Shown piece after piece: positions 16,173 through 24,619 of a stretch of 64,000 nucleotides of DNA (its first letter is position 1; every line of letters starts with the position of its first letter). Under the pieces are notes generated by a model. The model saw nothing but the letters and a program-made list of their open reading frames with translations, did no database searches and had not been told where the DNA came from. A program made the position numbers and the translations under genes. Source of the stretch: Castellaniella hirudinis_A (GTDB lineage Bacteria > Pseudomonadota > Gammaproteobacteria > Burkholderiales > Burkholderiaceae_B); NCBI RefSeq assembly GCF_047468865.1, contig NZ_JBLGTV010000010.1, positions 1 through 64,000 on the forward strand, written 5' to 3'.

Positions 16173-16289
16173 TCAACGATGAGGTATTCCACCAACACAT
16201 CAACAAGGAGATATTCGACCAGTCCCTCAACGACGAGGCGTCCGAATACCCCACAATGACGAGTTCTCCGAACAGGTCAACGATAAGCC
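16173..16289. repeat. Degenerate 27-bp tandem repeat (3 full units plus decayed units)
   Basis: Units at 16173-16199, 16200-16226 and 16227-16253 each begin TCAAC(G/A)A(T/C/A)GAG and continue with an ATTC-(C/G)ACCA-like half. A 23-bp decayed unit (16254-16276) and the start of another (TCAACGATAAG at 16277) follow. Read on the plus strand the units encode 9-residue blocks such as NDEVFHQHI / NKEIFDQSL / NDEASEYPT. No gene with credible coding features covers the 385-bp gap (16012-16396), so these look like relics of a repeat-bearing ORF or a minisatellite. Confidence 0.7.
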
Positions 16290-16304
16290 AAATCGACAGA
16301 ACAC

Positions 16305-16349
16305 AAAAAAACACGCCCGGGACTCGTTAAGAAAACCAGTCCCGGGCGT
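16305..16349 (-). terminator. Rho-independent terminator of the gcvTHP operon
   Basis: A 12-bp perfect stem, ACGCCCGGGACT (16313-16324) / AGTCCCGGGCGT (16338-16349), is followed on the minus strand by TGT and a run of T (complement of A at 16305-16310). It lies 48 bp beyond the gcvP stop. Confidence 0.88.
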
Positions 16350-16396
16350 ACTGCGTCATGCGGCTATCCGCCCATTAGGCATCGGCCAGCAGCCGA

Positions 16397-19258
16397 TTAC
16401 GCATAGGCTTCGACGGGCGGGCAGGCGCAGCTGAGGTTGCGGTCGCCCCAGGCGTTGTCCACCCGCGACACGGGCGGCCAATATTTATTGGCGGCCATGC
16501 CGGGCAGCGGATAAGCCGCCTGTTCGCGCGTGTAGGGATGCGGCCAGTCTTGCGCCAGCAGCACATGCGCCGGGTGTGGGGCGTTGACCAGGACGTTGTC
16601 TTCCAGGGGCTGTTCGCCGCGTTCGACGGCGGCGATTTCCTGGCGGATGGCGATCATGGCATCAATGAAGCGATCCAGCTCGTCCACGCCCTCGGATTCG
16701 GTGGGCTCCACCATCAGGGTGCCCGCCACCGGAAAGCTCATGGTGGGCGCGTGGAAACCGTAATCCATCAAGCGCTTGGCGATATCCTCGGCGTCGATGC
16801 CGCTGGATTCCTTGATGGGACGGATATCCAGGATGCATTCGTGCGCCACTCGGCCATTGGCCGCCGCGTACAGAATCGGATAATGCGGCGCCAGGCGGGT
16901 CGCCAGGTAATTGGCATTGAGGATGGCCACCTGGGTGGCGCGGCGCAAGCCTGTCGCCCCCATCATCATGATGTACATGGTGGAAATCGGCAGAATGCTG
17001 GCCGAACCAAACGGCGCCGCCGACACTGGGCCGGACTGGCCGGCCGGCAAACGGCCGTCTTCACCGACCACGCCCGGCAGATACGGCGCCAAGTGGGCGC
17101 GCACGGCCACCGGGCCCACGCCCGGGCCGCCGCCGCCGTGGGGGATGCAGAAGGTTTTGTGCAGGTTCAGGTGAGACACATCCGAGCCGAAGCGGCCGGG
17201 GCGCGCCACGCCGACCATGGCGTTCATGTTGGCGCCGTCCAGATAGACCTGGCCGCCGGCATCATGGATCAGCGCGCAGATTTCCGTGACCGTGGTCTCG
17301 AACACCCCATGGGTGGACGGATAGGTGATCATCAGCGCGGCCAGCTTGTCGCCCACTTGGTCGATCTTGGCCCGCAGATCCGCCATGTCGATGTTGCCGT
17401 TATCGTCGGAGGCCACCACCACGACATCCATACCGGCCAAGTGCGCCGAGGCGGGGTTGGTGCCGTGCGCCGAGGCGGGAATCAGGCAGACATCGCGCTG
17501 GTGTTCGCCATTGGCCTGGTGGTAGCCGCGAATGGCCAGCAGGCCGGCGTATTCGCCCTGCGCGCCGGAATTGGGCTGCAGGCTGACGCGGTCGTAGCCG
17601 GTGATTTCACACAGCGCGGAAGACAGCCGGGCGATCATCTCCTGGTAGCCCTGGGCTTGGCCCGCCGGGGCGAAGGGATGCATATGGGCGAATTCGGGCC
17701 AGGTGATGGGAATCATTTCGGCCGTGGCATTGAGCTTCATGGTGCATGAGCCCAGCGGAATCATGGTGCGATCCAAGGAAAGATCCTTATCGGCCAGGCT
17801 GCGCAGGTAACGCAGCATGTCGGTTTCGGATTTGACCTTGGAAAACGCGGGATGCGCCATGATGGGGCCCTGGCGGCGCAGGGCGGCGGGGATGCCGTCG
17901 GCATCGGCGGAAAAATCCAGCGCGGCGCGTTGGACGCCCAGGCCCGCCGCCAAGATGCCCAGCAGGGTTTCGATGTCGGTCTGGCCAACGGTTTCGTCCA
18001 GCGACAGGGCGACGTGGGCATCATCGACCCGGCGCAGGTTGATGCCGCCATCGACGGCGGCGTCCAGCACGGACTGGGTGCGGTCGCCGGTATCCAGTTG
18101 CAGGGTGTCAAACCAGGTGTCGTTGCACACGGACACCCCCATGGCCCGCAGCGCGGCGGCCAGCTGCGTGGTGTGGGTGGCCACCCGTTGGGCAATGCGG
18201 CGGATGCCGTCGGGGCCGTGCCAGACCGCATACATGGCGGCCATCACCGCCAACAGAACCTGGGCCGTGCAGATATTGGAGGTGGCTTTTTCGCGCCGGA
18301 TGTGTTGTTCGCGTGTTTGCAGGGCCAGGCGCAGCGCGGGCTGGCCTTGGGCGTCTTGAGAGACCCCGATCAGGCGGCCCGGCAGATTGCGCTTGTAGGC
18401 GTCTTTGCACGCCATGAAGCCTGCGTGCGGCCCGCCATACCCCATGGGCACGCCAAAGCGCTGGGTGGACCCGACCGCGATGTCCGCGCCCCATTCGCCC
18501 GGCGGCGCCAGCAGCGCCAGGGAGAGCAGATCGGTGGCCACGGCCACCACCGCCCCGGCGTCATGCGCCGCTTGGGTCAGGGCGCGGTAATCGGCCACGC
18601 CGCCCAGGCTGTGGGGGTATTGCAGCAGCACGCCGAAGCACTCGGGCAGGCCGTCGGCTTCGTCGCCCACCACCAGATCGATGCCCAGGCCCGCGGCGCG
18701 GGTACGGACGACCTCCAGGGTCTGCGGATGGATGTGGCTGGAGACAAAGAACTGATTGGTTTTGGCGCGCGACACGCGGCGCGCCAGGGTCATGGCCTCG
18801 GCGGCGGCGGTGGCTTCGTCCAGCAGGGACGAGTTGGCGATGTCCAGGCCGGTCAGGTCGGTGACCAGGGTCTGGAAAATCAGCAGGGCTTCAAGGCGGC
18901 CCTGGGAGATTTCCGGCTGATACGGCGTATAGGCGGTGTACCAGGCGGGGTTTTCGAGGATATTGCGCAAGATGACATGCGGCACATAGGTGCCATAGTA
19001 GCCTTGGCCAATGTAGCTGCGCATGACCTGGTTACGCGACGCGATGGCTTTGAGATCGGCCAGGGCCTCGACCTCGCCCAAGGGGCCGGGCAGATCCAGG
19101 TAGGGGACTTCGGACAGGATGTTTTCCGGGACGACTTCGGTGATCAGAGCGTCCAGGCTGGACGCCCCGATGGCGGACAACATGGCTTGCTGGTCGGCAT
19201 CGGATGGCCCGATGTGACGGGCGATGAATTCGGAATGCGTGGCGGGGTCGCGCAGCAT
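16397..19258 (-). CDS. gcvP: Glycine dehydrogenase (decarboxylating), P-protein
   Basis: 953-residue PLP-dependent P-protein of the glycine cleavage system; it decarboxylates glycine and passes the aminomethyl group to lipoyl-GcvH. The N-terminal half begins FIARHIGPSDADQQAMLSAI, with the GYYGTYVPHVILRNILENP block. The PLP lysine is in HLNLHKTFCIPHGGGGPGVG, and the C-terminus has EPTESEGVDELDRF. Full length for the fused (alpha-alpha) form. Last gene of gcvT-gcvH-gcvP; hairpin terminator downstream. Confidence 0.97.
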   Translation of the reverse strand: MLRDPATHSEFIARHIGPSDADQQAMLSAIGASSLDALITEVVPENILSEVPYLDLPGPLGEVEALADLKAIASRNQVMRSYIGQGYYGTYVPHVILRNILENPAWYTAYTPYQPEISQGRLEALLIFQTLVTDLTGLDIANSSLLDEATAAAEAMTLARRVSRAKTNQFFVSSHIHPQTLEVVRTRAAGLGIDLVVGDEADGLPECFGVLLQYPHSLGGVADYRALTQAAHDAGAVVAVATDLLSLALLAPPGEWGADIAVGSTQRFGVPMGYGGPHAGFMACKDAYKRNLPGRLIGVSQDAQGQPALRLALQTREQHIRREKATSNICTAQVLLAVMAAMYAVWHGPDGIRRIAQRVATHTTQLAAALRAMGVSVCNDTWFDTLQLDTGDRTQSVLDAAVDGGINLRRVDDAHVALSLDETVGQTDIETLLGILAAGLGVQRAALDFSADADGIPAALRRQGPIMAHPAFSKVKSETDMLRYLRSLADKDLSLDRTMIPLGSCTMKLNATAEMIPITWPEFAHMHPFAPAGQAQGYQEMIARLSSALCEITGYDRVSLQPNSGAQGEYAGLLAIRGYHQANGEHQRDVCLIPASAHGTNPASAHLAGMDVVVVASDDNGNIDMADLRAKIDQVGDKLAALMITYPSTHGVFETTVTEICALIHDAGGQVYLDGANMNAMVGVARPGRFGSDVSHLNLHKTFCIPHGGGGPGVGPVAVRAHLAPYLPGVVGEDGRLPAGQSGPVSAAPFGSASILPISTMYIMMMGATGLRRATQVAILNANYLATRLAPHYPILYAAANGRVAHECILDIRPIKESSGIDAEDIAKRLMDYGFHAPTMSFPVAGTLMVEPTESEGVDELDRFIDAMIAIRQEIAAVERGEQPLEDNVLVNAPHPAHVLLAQDWPHPYTREQAAYPLPGMAANKYWPPVSRVDNAWGDRNLSCACPPVEAYA

Positions 19259-19345
19259 GGGGTGTACTCCAGGGTCGGACAGGGGATTCTGGACAGAACC
19301 CCCGATGATCGGGGCCCCGCCGTCAGCGGCAGGGCCGGGGCATGA

Positions 19346-19717
19346 TCAGGCCTGGGCCTGATAAGCGGCCGCATCCATCAGGGCATCGACGTCCGCCGCG
19401 TTATCCGGGCGGATTTTGAAGATCCATTGGTCATAGGCGGCTTCGTTGACCAGGGCGGGCTGCTCGTCCAGGGCTTCGTTGAAGGCCACGATTTCGCCGG
19501 CGATGGGCGCATAGATGTCGGAGGCGGCCTTGACGGACTCGATCACGGCCGCGGTGTCGCCCGCCGCCAGATGCGCGCCGACCTGGACATCGCCGACGAA
19601 GACCAGATCGCCCAGCTGATCCTGGGCGTCATCGGTGATGCCCACCAGAAAACAATCGCCGTCGGCTTTGACCCACTCGTGCGATTCCGTGTATTTGCGG
19701 TCATTGGGAATGGACAT
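19346..19717 (-). CDS. gcvH: Glycine cleavage system H protein
   Basis: 123-residue lipoyl carrier protein that shuttles the aminomethyl intermediate between GcvP, GcvT and Lpd. The lipoylated lysine is in ESVKAASDIYAPIAGE, flanked by the beta-sandwich blocks YTESHEWVK and LGDLVFVGD. It lies between gcvT (88-bp gap) and gcvP (87-bp gap) in the same orientation. Confidence 0.97.
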   Translation of the reverse strand: MSIPNDRKYTESHEWVKADGDCFLVGITDDAQDQLGDLVFVGDVQVGAHLAAGDTAAVIESVKAASDIYAPIAGEIVAFNEALDEQPALVNEAAYDQWIFKIRPDNAADVDALMDAAAYQAQA

Positions 19718-19805
19718 GGTGTTACCCCGTTATAAATGTTGGTATCAAGAAAATGTAGATGGATGCCGGCAGCCCGACGATGACAGGCTACCGGGTTTGG
19801 GCGAA

Positions 19806-20888
19806 TCAGACCAGGGCCTTGCCGTTGCGCACGAATGGCGGACGCACGATTTCGGCCGCCAGCCACTTGCCCCGGATTTCGACTTCGGCCGCATCGCCGG
19901 GCTGACTGCCGACGGGCACGCGCGCCAGGCCGACGGAAAAACCCAGGGTGGGCGCCATGGTGCCGCTGGTGATTTCGCCTTCGCCATGCGGCGTGCGGAT
20001 TTTCATGTGGCTGCGCATGATGCCGCGATCCAGCAACTTGACCCCGACGAGCTCGCGGGATCGGTCGGCGGCCTGCAAGGCGGCGCGGCCGATGAAGTCG
20101 CGCGTGTCGTCCTTGAAGGACAGCGTCCAGGCCAGGCCGGACTCCAGCGGGTGGACGCTTTCGTCCATGTCCTGGCCGTAGAGATTCATGCCGGCTTCCA
20201 GGCGCAGGGTATCGCGCGCGCCCAGGCCGCAGGGATGCACCCCGGCGGCCAGCAAGGCATCCCAGAACGCCTTCACGGCGGTGACGGGCAGGACGATTTC
20301 GAAGCCGTCTTCCCCGGTGTAGCCGGTGCGGGCCACCAGGGTGTTTTCATTGACCAGGGTGCCGGTGAAGGGTTTCAGATCCTGCGTGGGCGCCTGCCAT
20401 TCGGGGTGCACGGACCAGACGATCTCGCGGGCCTTGGGGCCCTGCACGGCGACCATGGCCAGGTCGCGGCGCGGGGTGATGGTGACGTCAAACGCCTGGG
20501 CCTGCTGCTGCATCCAGGCCAGGTCTTTGTCGGCCGTGCCGGCATTGACGACCACGCGCCAAAGGTCGGAGGCGAAGAAATACACGATCAGGTCGTCGAT
20601 GACGCCGCCATCGGGCCGCAGCATGCAGGAGTACAGGGCCTTGCCGGGAATCCCGGCAATCTTGGCGACATCATTGGCCAGCAGATGGCGCAGAAAATCG
20701 GGGGCCGATGCGCCCTGCACATCGACATTCAGCATGTGCGAGACATCGAACACGCCGGCGGATTGACGCACGGCGTGGTGTTCTTCCAGCTGCGAACCAT
20801 AGGCCAGGGGCATGTCCCAGCCGCCAAAATCTACGATTTTCGCGCCCAAGGCGGTGTGGGTGTCAAAAAGAGGGGTCTGTGAAGGCAT
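19806..20888 (-). CDS. gcvT: Aminomethyltransferase GcvT
   Basis: 360-residue T-protein transferring the methylene group to tetrahydrofolate with release of ammonia. Family blocks: TPLFDTHTALGAKIVDFGGWDMPLAYG, FDVSHMLNVDVQG, TGYTGEDGFEI and LGARDTLRLEAGMNLYGQDM. The start at 20888 gives the standard N-terminus; the 25 preceding in-frame codons lie in the riboswitch expression region. First gene of the operon, directly below the tandem glycine riboswitch. Confidence 0.97.
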   Translation of the reverse strand: MPSQTPLFDTHTALGAKIVDFGGWDMPLAYGSQLEEHHAVRQSAGVFDVSHMLNVDVQGASAPDFLRHLLANDVAKIAGIPGKALYSCMLRPDGGVIDDLIVYFFASDLWRVVVNAGTADKDLAWMQQQAQAFDVTITPRRDLAMVAVQGPKAREIVWSVHPEWQAPTQDLKPFTGTLVNENTLVARTGYTGEDGFEIVLPVTAVKAFWDALLAAGVHPCGLGARDTLRLEAGMNLYGQDMDESVHPLESGLAWTLSFKDDTRDFIGRAALQAADRSRELVGVKLLDRGIMRSHMKIRTPHGEGEITSGTMAPTLGFSVGLARVPVGSQPGDAAEVEIRGKWLAAEIVRPPFVRNGKALV

Positions 20889-20934
20889 GAAGGCTCCAAA
20901 ACAAAGGGACGGCGTCAGTGACCGGCAGCGCCCT

Positions 20935-21142
20935 TCTGTCCTTTTGCCTGAGAGTTGCCCCATGCGGGGGGTTCACCTTCGGCGCCCGCCCCCAGCGAAT
21001 GGGGGGAGTCTCTCCAGAATGCTGCGACGCGCGAACGCGCATCATGCGGATGGTACGGGGTGCCTGAGCGATTCTGGGCGAATTGCGCCTTCGGCGGCCA
21101 CCGGAAAAACCCCCGGGGGCGCTCTCCCACCCGCATCGGGTG
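20935..21142 (-). promoter_or_regulatory. Tandem glycine riboswitch (gcvT leader)
   Basis: Read on the minus strand, two glycine aptamers follow one another. Aptamer 1 (about 21055-21142) has GGGAGAGCG, then GCCGCCGAAGGCGCAA and GCTCAGGCA. Aptamer 2 (about 20935-21016) has GGAGAGACT, then GCGCCGAAGGTGAAC and CTCTCAGGCAAAAGGAC. These are the conserved P1/P3 core sequences of the family. The leader ends about 47 nt before the gcvT start, so glycine binding would switch gcvTHP expression on. I see no clear terminator hairpin with a T-run below aptamer 2; the expression platform may act on translation. Confidence 0.95.
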
Positions 21143-21155
21143 ACAGCAAAGGCAA

Positions 21156-21185
21156 AATATACCCTGAAACCGGGCGGATTAACAA
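21156..21185 (-). promoter_or_regulatory. Sigma-70-type promoter of the gcvTHP leader
   Basis: On the minus strand a -35 box TTGTTA (21185-21180) and a -10 box TATATT (21161-21156) are separated by 18 bp, placing the transcript start near 21149, just before the first glycine aptamer. The -35 box abuts the stop codon of the upstream CoA-transferase gene. Confidence 0.7.
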
Positions 21186-22403
21186 TCAGATATAGCCCAG
21201 CTGCCGCCAACGCGCCCGGGTATCGTCGTCTATCCCCAACCGATCCAGGATGGCATCGGTGTGCTGGCCCAGCCCGGGGGCGGGAAAATCTATGCCGCCG
21301 GGGGTGGCCGACAGCTTGGGCACGATGCCCGGCACCTGGCAAGGCGTGCCGTCGGGCAGGGACTGATCCAGGATCATCCCGCGCGCCCGGTAGTGCGGGT
21401 CGGCCGCGATGTCGGCGATATCGTAAATGCGGCCCGCGGGGATGCGCGCCTGGTTGAGCCGATCCAGGGCTTCGTCCTGGCTGCGCGCCGCCGCCCACTC
21501 GCCGATGGCCGCGTCGATGCGGGCGACCTGGGCGACCCGGCCGGCGTTATGGGCCAGCGCGGGATCGTTGCCCAGGTCGTCGCGGCCGATGGCCTGCATC
21601 AGGCGCCGGAAGATACTGTCGCCATTGCCCGCAATCAGCACATAACCGTCCCGGCAGGCATAGGCGTTGCTGGGGGCTATGCCCGGCAGGCTGCTGCCCG
21701 CGGGCTGGCGCACGGCATCGAACACGGCGTATTCGGGCAGCAGGCTTTCCATCATGTTGAAGACGGATTCGTACAGCGCCACGTCGATCATCTGGCCTGC
21801 GCCGTCGCGATCCCGCGCGCGCAGGGCCAGCAGAACCCCGATGACGCCGTGCAGGGCCGACAGCGAATCCCCGATGGACACGCCCACCCGCACCGGCGTG
21901 CGGCCCGGTTCGCCGCTGAGATGGCGCAGGCCGCCCATCGCCTCGGCCACCACGCCGAACCCCGGCCGGTCACGATAGGGGCCGGTCTGGCCATAGCCCG
22001 AAACCCGCAGCATGACCAGGCGCGGATTGACGGCCCGCAGATCGTCCCAGCCCAGACCCCAGGATTCGAGCGTGCCGGGCTTGAAGTTTTCGACGACCAC
22101 ATCGCATTCGGCCACCAGGCGGCGCACGACGGCCTGGATTTCCGCCTGGCGCAAATCCAGCGTGAGGGATTTTTTATTGCGCGACTGCACCTGCCACCAG
22201 ACGGACGTGCCCTGATGCAGCAGACGCCAGTTGCGCAAGGGGTCGCCCTGCCCGGGGGGCTCGATCTTGATGACGTCGGCGCCGAACTCGCCCAGGATCT
22301 TGGTGGCGAAGGGGCCGGCAATCAATTGGCCCATTTCGAGCACGCGAATGCCGGCCAGCGGTTTTTCCCGCACGGTTTCATGCACCCCAATATTCTTTTC
22401 CAT
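21186..22403 (-). CDS. CaiB/BaiF family (class III) CoA transferase
   Basis: 405-residue CoA transferase. The N-terminal LAGIRVLEMGQLIAGPFATKILGEFGADVIKIEPP is the family hallmark, followed by SRNKKSLTLDLR, the catalytic-aspartate region VVVENFKPGTLE, and SGYGQTGPYRDRPGFG. The C-terminal small domain carries RIPAGRIYDIADI. Such enzymes move CoA between organic acids (carnitine, oxalate, methylmalate and others); the substrate is not evident. The start is uncertain: I prefer ATG 22403, but the frame is open from 22418. Upstream neighbour is a chemoreceptor, with a 49-bp gap. Confidence 0.88.
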   Translation of the reverse strand: MEKNIGVHETVREKPLAGIRVLEMGQLIAGPFATKILGEFGADVIKIEPPGQGDPLRNWRLLHQGTSVWWQVQSRNKKSLTLDLRQAEIQAVVRRLVAECDVVVENFKPGTLESWGLGWDDLRAVNPRLVMLRVSGYGQTGPYRDRPGFGVVAEAMGGLRHLSGEPGRTPVRVGVSIGDSLSALHGVIGVLLALRARDRDGAGQMIDVALYESVFNMMESLLPEYAVFDAVRQPAGSSLPGIAPSNAYACRDGYVLIAGNGDSIFRRLMQAIGRDDLGNDPALAHNAGRVAQVARIDAAIGEWAAARSQDEALDRLNQARIPAGRIYDIADIAADPHYRARGMILDQSLPDGTPCQVPGIVPKLSATPGGIDFPAPGLGQHTDAILDRLGIDDDTRARWRQLGYI

Positions 22404-22452
22404 GGCAATTTTCCGCAAGCGATCAGGCCATTATGGCATACCGAAAAACCGC

Positions 22453-24462
22453 TCAAGCCTTGCCCGGCAGCAAGAGCACAGGCCGGCGCAGCACGGTATT
22501 TTCCTGCGCCCCGGGGTCCCGCGGCGGGTCTTGCAGCTGAAAAGCGGACACCAGGGTCGCCAACTGTTCGGCATCGCTGTGCAGCGACTGCGTCGTGTCG
22601 GCGGCATCCTGCATCAACGCCGCATTTTGCTGAACCACCTGATCCATTTGCGTAACAGCCAGCGTGACTTCATCCAGCCCTTTGCGCTGTTCTTCGCCGG
22701 CGGAGCGGATTTCAGCGATGGCCGTCCGGGTTTTCAGCACGTTGGCGGTCAAGGCTTCCAGGCTTTGGCCCGCCTGGCGCACAAGCCCCCCGCCGGTCTG
22801 GACGCCGGTGACGGATTCGGTGATGAGGTCTTTGATCTCGCGGGATGCCGCCGCGCTGCGCTGGGCCAGCGCCCGCACCTCGCCGGCCACCACGGCAAAA
22901 CCGCGCCCCTGCTCTCCCGCCCGCGCCGCTTCGACCGCCGCGTTCAGCGCAAGAATATTCGTCTGGAAAGAAATGCCGTCGATGACGTTGATGATTTCGG
23001 CGACCTTTTGCGAGGAATGCTCAATGTCGCCCATGACCTGAACGACCTGCTGCATCGTCGCGCTGTTTTCCCCCGCCGCCGCGGCGGCTTGCTCGGCCAT
23101 GTCATCGGCCACATGGATGCTGTCGGTATTCTGGTGCACCGTGGATTTCAGCTCCTCCATGGCGGCGGCGCTTTGTTCCAGGGCGGCCGCCTGCTCGGTG
23201 GTGCTTCCAGACAAGGTCTGGTGGGCCTCGTTCAGTTGCGCCGCCGCCTGCGACACAGAATGGCTGCTTCGGCGCACACCGTCGAGAATACCGGACAATT
23301 TATCGACGAAGCGATTGAACGCCTTGGCAATGTCCGTGATTTCGTCACGGCCGTCTTCCGCCAGGCGGCGGGTCAGGTCGCCATCGCCTTCGGCAATCTC
23401 GCTCAAGGCCAGCCGCGTCGCATCCAGCCTGCCGATGATTTTTCTGATCCCCACCCAGGCCAGCGCCAAAGCTGCGACCAGCAAAGGCAACAGGAAAACC
23501 AGGATATCGGCCATCATGGCGCGGGCGATGGCCGTGTATCGGCCCAGGGGCGTCACGATGCCGATGACCCAGCCCGTATCGGGCATCACAAACAGGCTGG
23601 CGCGGGCCGCAGTGCCCAATTGCCGGTCTTCCGGCAGGTCGACGCTGAATTGGCGCGCCTGGGCCGGGTTGGCCAAGCCGGCGGCAAGCGGCTGCAGCCA
23701 GGCTTGTTGGCCGACCAGTTCTTTCAGGCTCAGGGCGGATTCCTTGGCCGTCAGACCAGGAAAATACAGCACCTGCCCCTGATGATCCAGGGCAAACGCA
23801 TAGCCCCCGGTGCTGGTGCCGTTCTTTTCCAGAAAACTGGCGAAACTATCCAGAGTCATGTCCGTGGTCACCACCCCGGCAAACCCCTGCCCGGACTGGT
23901 ACGGCACACTGCAGGTCACCATCAAGGCGCCGGACACCGGGTCGCGGTAGGCTTCGGACCAGACACAGGCATTGCCCGGCTTGCCGCGCGCACTGACGTA
24001 CCAGCCTTCATCGTGATACCCCGGCCCCGAGGCGGCATTGTATTCGTCGGTATATTCGAGTTTCCCCTGGGCATTGCGCGCCCAGAAGAAACTGTGCCGC
24101 TGGACGCCGGGCGCGAATTGGTTCGGCTCGGGCCAGATGCCGCCCCCCACCAGCGCCGCATTGCCCTGGTCGTCAATCAGGCCCGGGGCGACCTGCCGAT
24201 AAAGCGCTGCGTCATGCGGCAGGGCTTCCGCCAAGCGGGCCAGGCTCACGGTGACCCCCTGAATCCTGGCCAATTGCGTGGCCAGCTGGCGCGCAATGGC
24301 CTGCCCGGTTTGTTCGATCAGGGCCGAACTGGACTGCACCACCTGCGGCTGGCCCCGCCAATACAGGGTGCCCATGACGACACCAACCACCAACAACAGC
24401 AAAACCACGATACCGCCGAATATTTTCCCGGAAAGCCGGGACGGGTACAGACTGGAGAGCAT
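22453..24462 (-). CDS. Methyl-accepting chemotaxis protein with dCache-type sensor
   Basis: 669-residue transmembrane chemoreceptor. TM1 lies at about residues 12-32, then a periplasmic double-Cache-like ligand domain (about 40-300, with the ARNAQGKLEYTDEYN and GWYVSARGKPG blocks), TM2 near 315-335, HAMP to about 390, and a long cytoplasmic coiled coil. The CheA/CheW-binding hairpin tip reads INVIDGISFQTNILALNAAV then GEQGRGFAVVAGEVRALAQ. No CheR-docking NWETF pentapeptide is seen at the C-terminus. AGGA lies just before the start. dCache chemoreceptors often sense amino or organic acids; the ligand here is unknown. Confidence 0.92.
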   Translation of the reverse strand: MLSSLYPSRLSGKIFGGIVVLLLLVVGVVMGTLYWRGQPQVVQSSSALIEQTGQAIARQLATQLARIQGVTVSLARLAEALPHDAALYRQVAPGLIDDQGNAALVGGGIWPEPNQFAPGVQRHSFFWARNAQGKLEYTDEYNAASGPGYHDEGWYVSARGKPGNACVWSEAYRDPVSGALMVTCSVPYQSGQGFAGVVTTDMTLDSFASFLEKNGTSTGGYAFALDHQGQVLYFPGLTAKESALSLKELVGQQAWLQPLAAGLANPAQARQFSVDLPEDRQLGTAARASLFVMPDTGWVIGIVTPLGRYTAIARAMMADILVFLLPLLVAALALAWVGIRKIIGRLDATRLALSEIAEGDGDLTRRLAEDGRDEITDIAKAFNRFVDKLSGILDGVRRSSHSVSQAAAQLNEAHQTLSGSTTEQAAALEQSAAAMEELKSTVHQNTDSIHVADDMAEQAAAAAGENSATMQQVVQVMGDIEHSSQKVAEIINVIDGISFQTNILALNAAVEAARAGEQGRGFAVVAGEVRALAQRSAAASREIKDLITESVTGVQTGGGLVRQAGQSLEALTANVLKTRTAIAEIRSAGEEQRKGLDEVTLAVTQMDQVVQQNAALMQDAADTTQSLHSDAEQLATLVSAFQLQDPPRDPGAQENTVLRRPVLLLPGKA

Positions 24463-24619
24463 ATTGGATGTCCTGGAATGAAGATAAAACCACCGCGCCT
24501 GACTGCTTGGGGCGGCCGATCAAACCAGCACTCTAATGCATAGACAATCCGGTCAATTGCCCGATCAACCCACTTTATGTCCTTGTTTCACCTTACCCAA
24601 AAGGCGCGCCGCGCCAAAA

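Noticed and set aside
16010..16330. 106-codon plus-strand ORF over the 27-bp repeats
   Set aside because: No ribosome-binding site, cysteine-rich senseless N-terminus, and it runs into the gcv terminator hairpin.
22453..24619. Sigma-28 (flagellar) promoter upstream of the chemoreceptor
   Set aside because: No convincing TAAAG-N-GCCGATAA pair was found in 24463-24619.
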